A stretch of DNA of 64,000 bases, taken from positions 20,035-84,034 of the forward strand of contig FTLJ01000573.1 in NCBI GenBank assembly GCA_900155495.1. The letters are read 5' to 3'. The position numbers and the translations under genes were made by a program. Under the pieces are notes generated by a model. The model saw nothing but the letters and a program-made list of their open reading frames with translations, had not been told where the DNA came from and made no database searches. This document shows, piece after piece, positions 34,199 through 45,839 of this stretch. The DNA comes from Porogramme epimiltina. Taxonomy: Eukaryota; Basidiomycota; Agaricomycetes; Polyporales; Polyporaceae. How positions within the stretch are numbered: position 1 is the stretch's first letter; each line of letters begins with the position of its first letter.

Positions 34199-35274
34199 AT
34201 GGCTTCTCCCGCACAAGGAGTACCTCCCCCTCCTGGGGTTTACGTCCCAGCGGTCCTCTTCTTCGATGAAAACGAAGAACTCGATGTGCCATCTATCAAA
34301 GCGCATGTTCTCCGTCTTGCCCAGGTCAGTTCCCCGCTCGCTCTTCGCACAACTGTCCCAAGCTCGCAGCTCATTCGAGCCTGCGCCGTTTCAGGGAGGC
34401 GTCACGGGCATCTTGGTGCAGGGCAGCAACGGCGAGGCCCAACACCTCTCACACGACGAGCGCAAGGAAGCCATCCGTTTGACACGCGCAACCCTGGATG
34501 AGAACGGTTTCCAGAACGTGCTGGTCATTGCTGGGACAGGTGGACAATCAACCAAGGAATCGAAGAAGCTGTGTGTAGACGCGAAGGAGGCCGGGGCGTC
34601 CCATGCACTCGTCCTCACCCCTGGAGTGTGGCCGAACCAGATGTCGAAGGAGAGGATATTGAAGTTCCACCGCGACGTATGTCTCTTACCACCTTATGGC
34701 GGCATTCTTTCTCAAATGGTGTATGCATCATCGACAGGTTGCGGACGCCTCACCTATCCCCACAATGATATACAACTTCCCGGTTGTGACTGCTGGCCTG
34801 AACCTCGACTCAGACATCATCGCGGAGCTGGGCACGCATCCCAACATCGTGGGCACTAAGCTCTCCTGCGCGGACGTCGGCAAGCTCAACCGGCTCACGT
34901 CGACGCTCCCCGCGTCCAAGTTCGCCACATTCCCCGGCTCATCCTCCGTCTTCCTGCAAGGCCTTGTCGTCGGCAGCGCCGGCATCATCGGTGCGCTGCC
35001 CAACGTCGCGCCCAAGGCCCACGCGGAGCTGTACAAGCTCTGGAAGGAGGGCAAGATGGCTGAGGCGCAGAAGCTCCAGTCGTTGCTAGCGCATGCCGAC
35101 TGGGAGCTGCAGAAACTGGGCAGCATTGCGGGTATCAAAGCGGTCGTCTCAAAGCACTTCGGGTATGGGAGCGTGAACGTGAGAGGGCCGCTGACCCCGA
35201 GAGATTTGGACGCCGCTGGACCGGCGGCGAGCACTAAGTTGGAGGAGTTGATAGTGCTGGAGAAGTCTTTGTAG
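34199..35274 (+). CDS. DapA/HOGA-family aldolase (4-hydroxy-2-oxoglutarate aldolase-like)
   Basis: Three exons starting MASPAQGVPPPPG, about 310 residues. The TIM-barrel family cleaves or forms 2-oxo acids through a Lys Schiff base. Motifs seen: VQGSNGEAQHL (as in HOGA enzymes, replacing GTTGEA of bacterial DapA), the TPGVWP loop, YNFP with the active-site Tyr, and the Schiff-base Lys in VGTKLS. The two introns lie in the first third. A signal peptide is absent; the start could hold a weak organelle signal. It may be a mitochondrial hydroxyproline-pathway enzyme or a related fungal aldolase; the family covers several substrates. Converges with the SCP2 gene at 107 bases. Confidence 0.85.
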
Positions 35275-35381
35275 CATCTAGTGGAACTTGAGGTGTACGT
35301 TACGACTTATGTGAATTGCGGGTATGCCCAAATACAATGAATTATACCATAACATATATAGCAAGTCGCATGGGCGCAATC

Positions 35382-35945
35382 CTACAGCTTAGCCTTAGTC
35401 TTGGCAGCCTGTGCCGTGTGCCATTAGCAACTGAAAAGATCATCCACGGGTGGGTTTACACACCTTGAGTACACCATCGAGCTTCGTCGCAAACATCATG
35501 TTACCCTTCGTCTTGAGCTTTCCGCTCATGAACGCCTTTTGGCCATCGAGCTTGCCCTCCGCGAGCTGGGTGAAGGTTTCGTCTGACATGATGATGGTCA
35601 CGTTGGCCTTGCTCTTAGGCTCGCCCTTGTAGACAGTGCCAGTAGTCTTGAGGTCGATCGTCCAGACCGCCTCCTTGCCCTCGGCGTTCTTGACGCGCAT
35701 TTCGAAGATACCGTTGGTCTACAAGCCAGTGGGTGAGCGCGTGTGAGGAGGGAGAGCACCAGAGGACGCAAAAGCACACCTTCTTGATCTGTGCCTTCCT
35801 CTCCGGCTCGCTGTAGCCACTGAACACGTCTGCCAGCGCAGCGAGGATCTCGGAGGCCTAGGCGTGTGACCTCGAATGAGTCTCTCGAGGTAGGCGGCGG
35901 AGGAACGTGTCATACCTTGAACCCTTCAACCTTGATGTCAGACAT
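35382..35945 (-). CDS. SCP2-domain protein with PTS1 C-terminus
   Basis: Four exons, start MSDIKVEGFK. The single SCP2 sterol-carrier fold is present: SDVF-type helix, GYSEPERKAQIKK, TIDLKTTGTVYKGEP, the MSDETFTQLAEGKLDGQKAFMSGKLK block and GNMMFATKLDGVLK. SCP2 proteins bind lipids and fatty-acyl-CoA and often work in peroxisomes. The last exon (35382-35408) codes for AAKTKAKL; the final AKL is a peroxisomal targeting signal type 1. The preceding intron is 35409-35463 (55 bases, donor GTGTGT). Length of about 128 residues fits a stand-alone SCP2 domain without thiolase. Confidence 0.9.
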
Positions 35946-37400
35946 GGCGTGCAGCAGGTGTGTAGGATGGGGGGTGTACAGCGAGGAGCGGAGAAGAAGT
36001 CGCAGCGAGCCGGATTTATACGGCAGTCGAGAGAAGAGGATGCGGGCGCGGGCGCGTTCCCCGCGATGATGTATGAGATCATGGGGCGGCGAAGCGCATG
36101 TGATTCGCCACCGGGGCAACTCGCTCTGGGCTCGCAACCCCTCCGAATGGTTTTCACGACCATATTCCCTGCCCGGATGCTGTTGGCACCACTCCGACTC
36201 GTCACCATGCATCATCTTGGGGTGTACAAGCGACCATGGGGTGACCTTGTGCGCCGCGACACCGCGTGTATAGAGGTCCCAGGTTTCTAGACCCCCGCGA
36301 AGACTCTTTCAAGCTTCTATGACCCCCTTGATGAGGTTGTTCATCATACAGGTCAGATCCCAGCTGCCACCAGCTCGTTCTCGCCCACGACGAAGAGCCG
36401 TCTATCACCGCACCCCAAGATCTAGCAAAGCGCAGAACACCTATAGCAGAACATTTGTCCCCAGCATTTGTCAGAAAAGACTCCGAATTCGCTTACGACT
36501 TTCTTCGGTGAGATAGTCACTGAACTCGAACAAAATGACATAGCACATCCTAATCTCGCAAGTTCGGTTCCTACTACGTATAATACTAGACGATCGGTGG
36601 ACGCTGTTCCTTTACCGGACTTTCTAGACTGCTAGTTCTCAGTGCGGCACCATCTGTTTCTCAGACGTACGTAGCGGCGACGGTAGTGCGCTTGCTTATT
36701 CCGTTCGGACACTTCACATACACAGTCAATGTGTTTCAAGCTGGCACGTTGAAGTCGAATAACCCATGGCAACGTATGACACATGATAGTCGCAGGCCAA
36801 CAGATGGGCTTGTGATACACGGGGAGACAGAACTACACCTAGTGAACTGTTGCTTGCCAAGCTAAGATTGGCTGCTCGGTATAGTCCCACAGTAAGGCCC
36901 GTTGATCGAAGTCGAATTTCCTAGTCAAAAGAGAAGATCAGTAAGAAATGGTACATAAGTATTAAGCTGAGCTCAGTCAGACTCAGGTGTATATAACTTA
37001 CGAATGAATCCTCCATCGCGGGGTCTGTCACTTGATCGACAGCCTGGACTTGTACTTGCCATCAAGAGTGCATACGAACGTGCCGTCGAGAACAACTTTT
37101 CCAGTCATATAGATAGGCAAGAGTTCCATAGTCGACAGAACATCACAAGAAGAGCCGAGAGCTTCCAGGACCTGAGTATGCGATTTTGCCAAGGTGACGT
37201 GGAGGTAGAGGAAACCCATAGAGGAAACCCACAGAAGAGCCTTTGTTCCGAGGGGAGTTGGGAGGGGCGGGTTTATACTGTGCAATGTATCTTGAGAGGC
37301 AAACTGATGCTGGGAATGAATCTGTTTTATGCCGCGGGTGCATCGACGGTATGTACTACGTCATAGAAAGTGACGAGAGGTCCAGCTTGTCGACTGTAAG
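35946..37400. other. Intergenic, 1.45 kb
   Basis: 5' flank of SCP2 and 3' flank of the interrupted P-loop gene. An 85-residue minus-strand frame at 37028-37285 does not look like a protein I know. Nothing else recognised. Confidence 0.45.
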
Positions 37401-38380
37401 CTATATGCATACACCGAAAGTTGGTTTGTATCCAATCATGTTAGGATGACGGAACGCGCGACGTACCGACGCATCCTGCACCATAGGGTTTCTAATGACG
37501 ATGAAACCAACCTCCACTTCGATGGTGTGGTTTGAATCGTAACTGTAAGAGACCTTGTTCGTCCCACCGCTGAGAGCGTGTGCAAGGCTACGACCGACGT
37601 CTTCTCTCCCAACCACGAATAGGAGTGAGAACTTGATGTCCTCGAGAGCGTAGCCAAGCGAGCACAGAGTATCGAAGACATTTTTGAGGCACTGCTTGCG
37701 AATCGGACGCTGCACCGCCAACGCCATTTGGATGAATGCGACACGCTTATTGGTGGTCTCTATCGCGAGAGTGTCAATGGGGGAAAACGCGGTAGGGGGA
37801 ACGTAGATGCAACTATTATCGAAAAGCTTCTGGGCCGCCTCGTTGAATTCGGCAAGAGTCGGAACGCAGCGGTGTTGTAGGAGCGGCAGGTCGTTCTCTT
37901 GGTCTCCAATGACGTAACGGAATTGATTGTGTGCGGCGTCGAGGATCGACCATGCCTCGAAGAGGGAGACAGCTACCGTTGGGAGGATCAATTTGAAGGC
38001 CTTGAAAATGTCGGGTAGTCGTTGACTAACGGCGGCACTAAGAGCGTCCAGGCAGCGACGGAGAAGGAAGAACGTTGGGATGATGTATGCGGAGGCGCCG
38101 CCGTGGTGGTAGACTAGCCTTGAAGTTGTCGATAAGAGGAAGAAGTGCTGATAGAGGGCATTGGGATCAACACTAGCAGGGATGTCCGGGTATCCGCCGC
38201 GGAGGAAGTAAATCAATGTCTCAATGTCATCGCTGGGCAAAACGAGAGGGGTCACAGCGTGGTTCATATCCGCCTCCCGGTCTCCAGTCTTGGGGATTAC
38301 CTTCGTGCAAAGCCGCGCGGAAGGTCCCACGTAAGGGAAGAGCTCCAGGGGCGTGTAGAAACCTTCAGGTGTGTTGACTA

Positions 38381-38400
38381 GTGTTGCGGAGTCCGGTCCA
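38381..38400 (+). repeat. Left terminal inverted repeat
   Basis: Twenty bases, GTGTTGCGGAGTCCGGTCCA, preceded by TA at 38379-38380. Followed by several GGACCG units up to about 38560. Confidence 0.65.
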
Positions 38401-38845
38401 GTCCGGTCCTACGTCGTCTCAGAGTAGGACCGAGGACCGGGACCGGGACCGGACCTCATACTCCAAGTAGGACCGGGACCGGACTTCCAGCACGCTGAGA
38501 CCGGACCCGGACTGCGGTCCAGTCCTAGGTCCGGACCGGTCCCGGACCTGTGTCAGTCCGCACTCTCTGGAAATCGCTTCAGACTGGCCGTCACGCCAAC
38601 AGGATGCGCAAGGGAGAAACTTACACAAATAGTAAAGATTTTTATCTCGTATAAAGGGAGCTTGGACAGTTTATAGCACTGTCGGAGAAAGTGAGCGCCT
38701 TCTCAGAGTGCATATTGAGTATACAATGTCTTCCCTACGGCGTATATCGTGAGTGAATTGTGAGGTCCGAGCTGGACCATCGCCTGCGTCTTTTTTGGGC
38801 TCCTCCAGTCAGGCGAGTGAGCTTAAGAGACTATCCGCCTCTGCC

Positions 38846-39180
38846 ATGGCCCAGGACGACTTCTCCCACTGTCTCGTGCCGCTCTCCACTCTCCAACACA
38901 TCCTGCACCAGCTCAAGTCACTACCTATTCGACTTCCTCGACGACTTCGACGTGCTCGCCCCCAGCCCCTTCTCTGCCCTTCAACCTCTCATGGCCCAGC
39001 CTCCCCAGTGGCCTAACACCCTCTCCACTTCTCCCGCTGTGCCCGAGAACGGAGGGACTGGGTCTCGAGTGGGGGTTCGGCCGACGGCGGCAGGTGCGGG
39101 GAGGGACGAGAGCGCGATAATCCTTGTGTTGGCTCACTGCTGGCACAAGTGGTCAATGCTCCGGACGTGCGACTCCTCTA
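38846..39180 (+). other. Possible captured gene fragment inside the transposon
   Basis: Starts MAQDDFSHCLVPLSTLQHIL; with a one-base shift a FDFLDDFDVLAPSPFSALQ frame follows. Protein-like composition but no family recognised and no continuing frame. It is not a transposase. Could be a fragment of a host gene picked up by the element. Confidence 0.3.
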
Positions 39181-39786
39181 TCGCACACCAAGGCTTATAC
39201 ACTGTGTACTTAGTATTCATTGACAGTAGTTGTATTTAATATAGATTTAGTGACTCACTTGTCCTTCCAGACGTTGTAGTCACAACCAAGCCTGGGCCCA
39301 ATGTGGAGAGCCTTCAGATAAAGGCACCAGAGGCTGAAAAAATTAAAAGTCACTATTATATAGTACCAGAATCCTCACCCATGCTCGTATTGCATACACG
39401 AAACACTAAAACAACTGCAAGAAACCCAAACGAGACAACGGAAGGGTGTAGCTTCTAAGCGCCTACCAGCGCGTGACGCCGCCACGCAAGGTTAAGCGCC
39501 CGAGTATTGACTAGCTCAGCAGAAGTCCTAGTGGTTTTATTGGCAGCCACCATCGCTAATTTCACCACCAATTGCCCAACGAAGCCATGTATTGCACATG
39601 AAGACTTATGCCTAAGATCCTTAGGACCAGTTCAGACCGGTCTGGACCGGTCCTAGGCGGTCCTTAGTGGTCCACCAACCACTTGGGACCGGGACCGGGA
39701 CCGGGACCACACACCCCGTAGGACCTCTAGGAGGTCCGGTCTCTAAGCGGTCCCGTCCGGTCCTACGTGGGGTCCGGACGGGTCCT

Positions 39787-39806
39787 TGGACCGGACTCCG
39801 CATCAC
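39787..39806 (-). repeat. Right terminal inverted repeat
   Basis: Reverse complement GTGATGCGGAGTCCGGTCCA, one mismatch to the left end, followed by TA at 39807-39808. Preceded by GGACCG units from about 39629. Confidence 0.65.
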
Positions 39807-41001
39807 TAGTGTTGACAATATGACTACGTCCAATGGTGAGTGAATGCTACCAACGTGAACGACATAAATAGACCTGAGTGATGCTATCTCTTCCTCGGAC
39901 CATAGGCTCATTACCCGACAGTGGGCACATCGCTGTTCCTGAAATTTCGTGAACAAACAGAGTTGAAGGGGGGTGGAAAGAACGGCCCGGAAGGATGTCC
40001 CGACGAGTTTATCCTGGAGACCGGCTGCAGAATCAAAAAGCCCAAATGTTTTGGCCGAAAGGCATCCTATATCGCGGGCGTCGAGAAAATCGGCGCCCTG
40101 GTCACTAAAGAGAAAGATCGTATCCGGGACTGTGGAGAAAACGATGGTTTGAGGAGTTTGAAGGGCGCGGAGCAAAGCGTAGTAAAGGAATAGAGTCTTC
40201 CCTGTTCGTAGATTCATCAGGGGCAGATTAGCATAGCAGACATAAACAACGAACCAGTCCCCTGATGGCCAACGACAACCAAGCTCCCCTCAGATGTTTC
40301 AATATGTTCCCAGAGTTCAACGTATTCTTCACGTATAATGATGGTTTTATTGGGCAATTCCAGCGGGAGTATCTCTGTGAGGGAGCGACGGATGATGAGT
40401 TCTCCAGACGGCAGCCTCTCGAAGGGGTATTCCCTGTTGATGCGAACACGAGTATGCCACTCTGACACCCACCTCGGCACTGGGAGAGGCACTGCATATA
40501 CCCACATGTTAGAACGGGAAGAGGGCATCCGTATCGATGGGAGACCAGGAGCGGCGCGCACTCACTACAAACAACGAGCAATACGCTGACATCCCAGACT
40601 GGCCCCTGGGCGAGCGATGCGACATTCTCATTCACATGTAAAGGACCGCGTTCCTCGTCTACAACACGCTCTCTCGATGAGTAGAGCCGCTCGGATAGGG
40701 CCATCGTTTCCGCAGTGAGCCAAGGTCGGCGAAGCTAGACAAACGCTTCAGCATCCCCACACTCGATTCGTCGCGAGAGGGGTACCTTCCATATAGACAC
40801 ACGGTCCTCATCAACTCTCCAGATACGTGCGAAATGGGCATGCATGCGGCCCACAGTGACATTGGGGAAGACCCTGGCGACGGTGAGGGAACTAACGGAG
40901 TGGCTTCCATCGTCGTGCACACGTTGGGCAAAGAACGTCTGATGGATACCAGAAATTGAAACACGGTATTCCGCGAGTTCAAGCCCGAGACAGCCTACCA
41001 T

Positions 41002-41818
41002 TTCGTGGGGCGCGTTGGGCTGCTAGTCGAGTACGTTCAATACCCAGAGGTATCAGGGGTGAGAAGTAGATCCTACCGTTGTATTATCGGGGCCATAGGG
41101 GTTGTCCGAGGTACGCGTTGGGGTACATGCGGCCATGGTAGGAGAGTCAACGAGACGTTATGGCAAATGGGGTATGAACTCACAGAGCTGAAGAGATCAG
41201 TGGAGCGTTGTTCGGGAGTCGCGCATCATGTGACCACCAAAATGGCAGCCACGCCAATCCTTTAGACTTTAGACGGTGCCGGTCAACATAGCCATTGACA
41301 TGGTTATATGAAGAACTACAGTCTTGAGAGGCTTCCTAGTTGCAGACGTGTGGGCTTTACGGTGACCGGAAGATGAAAACACACATGATCAGGCGAGTCA
41401 TAAGGCGCCAGGCGTGCGAACACCAGCTCTCGAGACCACGCAGCTTTCGTGTGGCCGAAGTAAAAGAAGAGTGTTATTACAAGGGACGAGGGTCCTATCC
41501 AATCTAGACACACATGATTGGTGGATGATAAAAAAACGACAACATGCGATAAAGAATAGGTAGGTGTACATGGTATACGTATACTTGTTGTATCGTCGGA
41601 GTTCCGTTCCGCCGCCGCTCCTACGCGGGAGCGGGAGCGCGGCTCGTATTAGTGGTATCGTACATCAACCGCCGTTCTACAATCTGCAAACGGGCCACAG
41701 CTAGTGCAAGGACAAGATCCGGGTTCATGTGGGGGGTTCTAGCTGTGGAGTCACGCCGACTTCGTAACCGGGGGAAAGGGACGCCAGGGAGCCCAGCAGA
41801 CTCGGGGCCACACCATGC
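41002..41818. other. Intergenic, 0.8 kb
   Basis: 5' flank of the split P-loop gene and 3' flank of the phosphoketolase gene. No gene seen. Confidence 0.5.
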
Positions 41819-44684
41819 TCACTCGAACCTCGGCACGTCGAACATGCCCGCGGGGTCCGCGCCGTGCTCGAGGATGTAGTCCTTGTCCTTCTGCGCGAGG
41901 TGCAAGATGTGGCTGATCGTCTTGTGCGCGTCGATCTCCACGCGCGGGTTCAGCAGCGCCGCGCCGCGCACCGCGCCCGCCGCGAGGTCGTACCGGCTCG
42001 TCTTGTTCATCAGCATCATCATGAACGGCGACGTCGTCGTCCCCTCTTCGATGTACCCCTGGATCGTCATCCGGTCCAGGTTCGGCCGCCCGAAGAGCAG
42101 TCCCTACAAAGCGCCAACCTGATCAGCGTCGCTCTCACACTCACGGAGCAGAGAAGAGCGCACCTTAAGCTCGACGGGGTACCCGTGGTAGTTGAATATG
42201 ACGGGCTTGTTCTTCGTGAAGAGCGACTCGAAGCCCTCGTCACTGAGCGAATGCGGGTGCGTGCCGTGGGGCCCGAGGATCATCAGGTCCGTCACGTTCA
42301 CCACACGCACGCGCAGCGCCGGGATCTCCTTGCGGAGGAGCGCCGCGGCCGCGATGACCTCGAACGTCATCTCCACGCCGATGCCGACGAGCACGACGTC
42401 GGGCGACATGCCCTCGTCCGTCGACGCAAACTTCCAGATCGATGCGCCAGCGATGCAGTGCTGAAATGCGGCGTAAATGGGGAGAAGTGGGTAGTGCGAG
42501 ACCGTTGGGAACGCACCTTGTCAGCCTCTTCGGGGCTGAGCCACACGGGTGTTGGCTGCTTACTGCCAACCATGAGGTTGACGTAGTTCTTAGCGCGGAG
42601 ACAGTGCGCCATCGTCGACAAGAAGCAATTGGCGTCGGGCGGCAGGTAGACCCGCGCCGAGGCAGGCTTGAGGTTGAGCACCGCGCCGATGAACGCGGGG
42701 TTTTGGTGCGAGAAGCCGTTGTGCTCCCTATTGGGCGAACTCTCAGCTCGGAACTCGACACAGAGGAGCGCATATACTCACTGTCGTGTCCAGGTGCTGG
42801 TCTCGACGTAGTTGAGGGAGCCCATGGGCTGGCGCCAGGGCACCTCTTGCGCGGTCTTGACGAACTTGGAGTACTGGACCATCATCGTGTGTACGATACC
42901 GAGGAAGGCTTCGTAGCTCGGGAAGAGGCCCGTCCGGCCGGTGAGCGTGTAGCCCTGGAGCATCCCTTGGCAGGTGTGCTCGGAGAGGATCTCGATGACA
43001 CGTCCGCCATTGGCGCGCGACGCAATATCCCATTGGAAGTTACGTCCGCTATGCCGTAGGACGGCGTCGAGCTTGTTGGACACGAGCTCGTCGGGGGAGA
43101 AGATACGGAAGGCAGTTGGGTTCCTAAAACCGCAGCGTTAGCTTGCTGGGTAGCAAAACTAGTGCGGACGGTGCGTACGTTTGAGAGACCGCGTCGACGA
43201 GCTCGCCAGTGATCTTCATGCAACTCTGAGCGCTGCCCTTCTCAACGGCGAACTGCTTCCAGTCTGGAACCTCAAGCGGGGTGTACGCCTTGTACGCCTC
43301 CTCGCGCATGCCGACGCGCTTGCTCTCCTCCTTCGGGATGACGGAGAGGATGGCGTCGTTCGGAACACCGCTCTCACCGAAGAGCTCCTTCGGGCCGTAC
43401 GAGAGCAGCCACTCTTGAAGCATCGCACGCTCGTTGGCGTCGGTCTTGGACTCGGGGAGAGGAACCTGGTGGGCCTTGAAAGAGCCCTCGATGTACTCGC
43501 CATGGAGCTCCTTGGGTCCCGACCAGCCCTAAGGGGAGGCGTCAGTCTTCTGAAGAGACCAAGTCAACCATGGGACACACCTTGGGTGTACGGAGGATGA
43601 GCACCGGCCAGCGCGGCTTCACAATCGGGTTGCCGCTCCGCGCGGCCGTCTGAATCTTCTTGATCTCAGACAGTGCCCACTCCATGCTCGCGGCGAGATC
43701 CTCGTCGATGTTTTCGAGGTCCTCGACGATGCGGACTTGGTAGCCGTAGCCCGTGAAGAGGGCCGTGATCTCCTTGTCGTCCATGGTACCATAGATGGTA
43801 CGCTCGGAGATCTTGAAGCCGTTTACGTGAACGATCGGCAGGACTGCACCCGACTCTGCGGGGTCGATATACTTGTAGCCGTGCCAGGCACTGAAGAAGG
43901 ATGAGATCTCAGAGCCAATCTCTAATGATATCGGAGCGGAACAAGGCTTACGTCGCAGTTGGGCCAGTCTCGGCCTCACCGTCGCCTACGACGCACACAC
44001 AGACCAAGTCGGGCTTGTCCATGACGGCACCGAAGGAGACGCCGAGCGCATATCCGAGCTCACCGCCTTCATGGATGGAGCCCGGGGTCTCGGCATTGAC
44101 GTGACTGTATGTGCGGTCAGACACAAGCCATCTGCAGTTAACCCTGTTACATACCTGGGGAAGCCGCCGGGCGCACTGAACGCCTTGATGAGGGCGGAGA
44201 GACCCTCCCTATCACGGGAGTACTTGGGATAGAAGTTGCCGAGGGAGTTCTCGAGCCAGAGGCAGGAGAGGATGCCCGGGGCACCGTGTCCCGGACCGAC
44301 GACATAGAGAGCATCGACACCAGTCTTGCAGACGAGACGGTTGATGTGGGCGTAGACGAGGGAGAGACCGGGGCACGTTCCCCAGTGTCCGAGCAAGCGG
44401 GGCTTGATGTCGTCAGAGGTGATATCGCGTTCTACGAGCGCGTTGTCCTTGAGGAAAATCATAGCTGCGACGAAGTGATTGAGAGAAGAATGCGAGTAGT
44501 TAAGGCAAGCAAACATACCGGCAGCAATGTAGTCGGCGGCGCGACGGAACTGCTTGATGGCAGAGAGCTCCTCGGGGGAGAGGACGCCCTTGGTGTTGAG
44601 TTTGACACCATACTCGAGAATGGACTCCGGAAGCTGGGACGGATCCGGAGGGGGATTGGGTTGGAAGAGGAGTTGTCCAGGCAT
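41819..44684 (-). CDS. Phosphoketolase (XFP)
   Basis: Multi-exon gene starting [17 protein letters not shown] and ending at PRFE, about 800 residues. Phosphoketolase splits xylulose-5-P (and often fructose-6-P) with phosphate into acetyl phosphate plus glyceraldehyde-3-P or erythrose-4-P, using thiamine diphosphate. Conserved stretches in order: [40 protein letters not shown], the [14 protein letters not shown] thiamine-binding motif, [27 protein letters not shown] and the FNYHGYP segment. All exons splice in frame and no key residue is missing. Acetate kinase, the next enzyme, lies divergently 1.15 kb away. Confidence 0.95.
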
Positions 44685-45839
44685 TCTGGAGGAGTGTGGT
44701 GGGTGTGTTAGCTTGGAGAAGCTAAGTAGAACAGAGGTGTTGGAGGGGGACGGGCGATGAGTGCGGGCATATTTATACTCTGGGGAGGGGAGTGGAGGAG
44801 TGGAGGAGAAGCTAGAGAGAGAGAGTTGAGCAAGACGTCAGGGCGTGTCGCGGACAGACGCACGCCGCGCCACTCGAGCTCGGGTCCAGACGACGCGTTC
44901 GGGCCTTGCGCGCCGGCCAATCAGGGCCACGAACGGGGGCAAACGCTGGCAAACGCTAGTGTCCTGCGCGGACCGGGCTGGACCGTCCAGACCGCCCACC
45001 GGCCAGACTGCCCAGTGCGCCGGGCAGATCTCTGCTGTCGCCCTCGCACCGACGTCAACACCGAGCTCATCGACGTCTCTGGCCTCCTCCTCCCCGGTCT
45101 CGATCCCTCCCCCGGCCTCCCGCTCCTCCATCCCACCTTTCAGCTGACCTGCGGCATCGTCCTGCCGACACTGCCCAATCCTCCATCTCACCCACGACGT
45201 AAACCATTCTTTGTCAAGCAAATCTCCCAGCGAAGGCCCGTATTTAGGCTTCAGAAGGCGAAGATGAAATGTAGACTCTAGATAAACTGGCAGTAGCCTT
45301 CAGAAGCCTTCTCAATGCACATTTTTAGCCCTCCGTGTGTTTTCCTAGGTGACGATCCCACTCGATGGCGTAGAGTGCACCACCTCCAACCACCTCCAAG
45401 ACGCACGTGAAGCAACCACCTGCGGAGTTTTAACGAGCTCGGGGCCTAGACTGGCATTCTCGGCCAGGAACTTGGCGGGGAGGCGCACTAGTGGCTTGCT
45501 TCGTTGGGTCCGCCCTGATGAGACGCCGTCGCAATCCACATTTCCCCGCCTCCGTTCCCCCCGGAGAGCCATCCACGCTGCGCACAGCCCGAGCCTCCTC
45601 TTCTCTCGCCCGCGCCAGCACCGTCCAGCGCGTTCGCCCCCAAGCCGTACCTCCACGCGCGACCCCAGAGCGGCAGGCAATATGTAACTCCACCACGGAT
45701 CCTGCCCCGCTATCTCAATCCCTCCCTTCACCCAAGCCCCGACAGCTTATTCACAGAACCGCGCGGTCGCGCCTCCCCGGCCTGCGCCAACTCCACTTGA
45801 ACCCCCTTCTGTCTACCGCCACCCCATACCCTCTGCACC
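44685..45839. promoter_or_regulatory. Shared divergent promoter, phosphoketolase and acetate kinase
   Basis: 1155 bases between two start codons pointing apart. C-rich DNA precedes the kinase start. No operator recognised, but the placement would allow shared control. Confidence 0.45.

Larger units (their letters stand above)
38381..39806. mobile_element. Non-autonomous DNA transposon, 1.43 kb
   Basis: Terminal inverted repeats of 20 bp with one mismatch: left GTGTTGCGGAGTCCGGTCCA, right (reverse complement) GTGATGCGGAGTCCGGTCCA. Each end is flanked by TA, suggesting a Tc1/mariner-type target; an alternative reading has an 8-bp TAGTGTTG duplication (38379-38386 and 39807-39814), as hAT elements make. 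Both ends carry many GGACCGG-type units, a usual pattern for transposase binding sites. No transposase frame is present, so it needs help in trans. A plus-strand frame inside could be a captured host fragment. Confidence 0.7.
37401..41001 (-). pseudogene. P-loop RHS/Crinkler-like gene split by a transposon
   Basis: Paralogue of the first gene. The N-terminal exon (ending near 40760) has MHAHFARIWRVDEDRVSIWK, then a second exon at about 40255-40561 carries IIIREEY and the Walker A start GHQGTG. The intron at 40202-40254 splits the motif exactly as in the first gene; the next exon opens with the GKT part and Phe-Leu-Tyr. The frame continues to TCAACACTA and then runs into the transposon at 38381-39806, where it stops after about 60 foreign codons. 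On the far side the original frame resumes (a VNTPEGFY segment) and continues to a stop at 37401. Both sides are otherwise open, so the insertion is probably recent. Called a pseudogene because the element introduces a stop. Confidence 0.62.

Noticed and set aside
37028..37285. An 85-residue minus-strand frame between SCP2 and the P-loop gene
   Set aside because: No recognisable domain, no splice partner and no signal peptide.
38379..39814. hAT-type 8-bp target duplication as the only interpretation
   Set aside because: The same bases also fit a TA duplication with symmetrical 20-bp ends, which pairs the two termini better; I report both.
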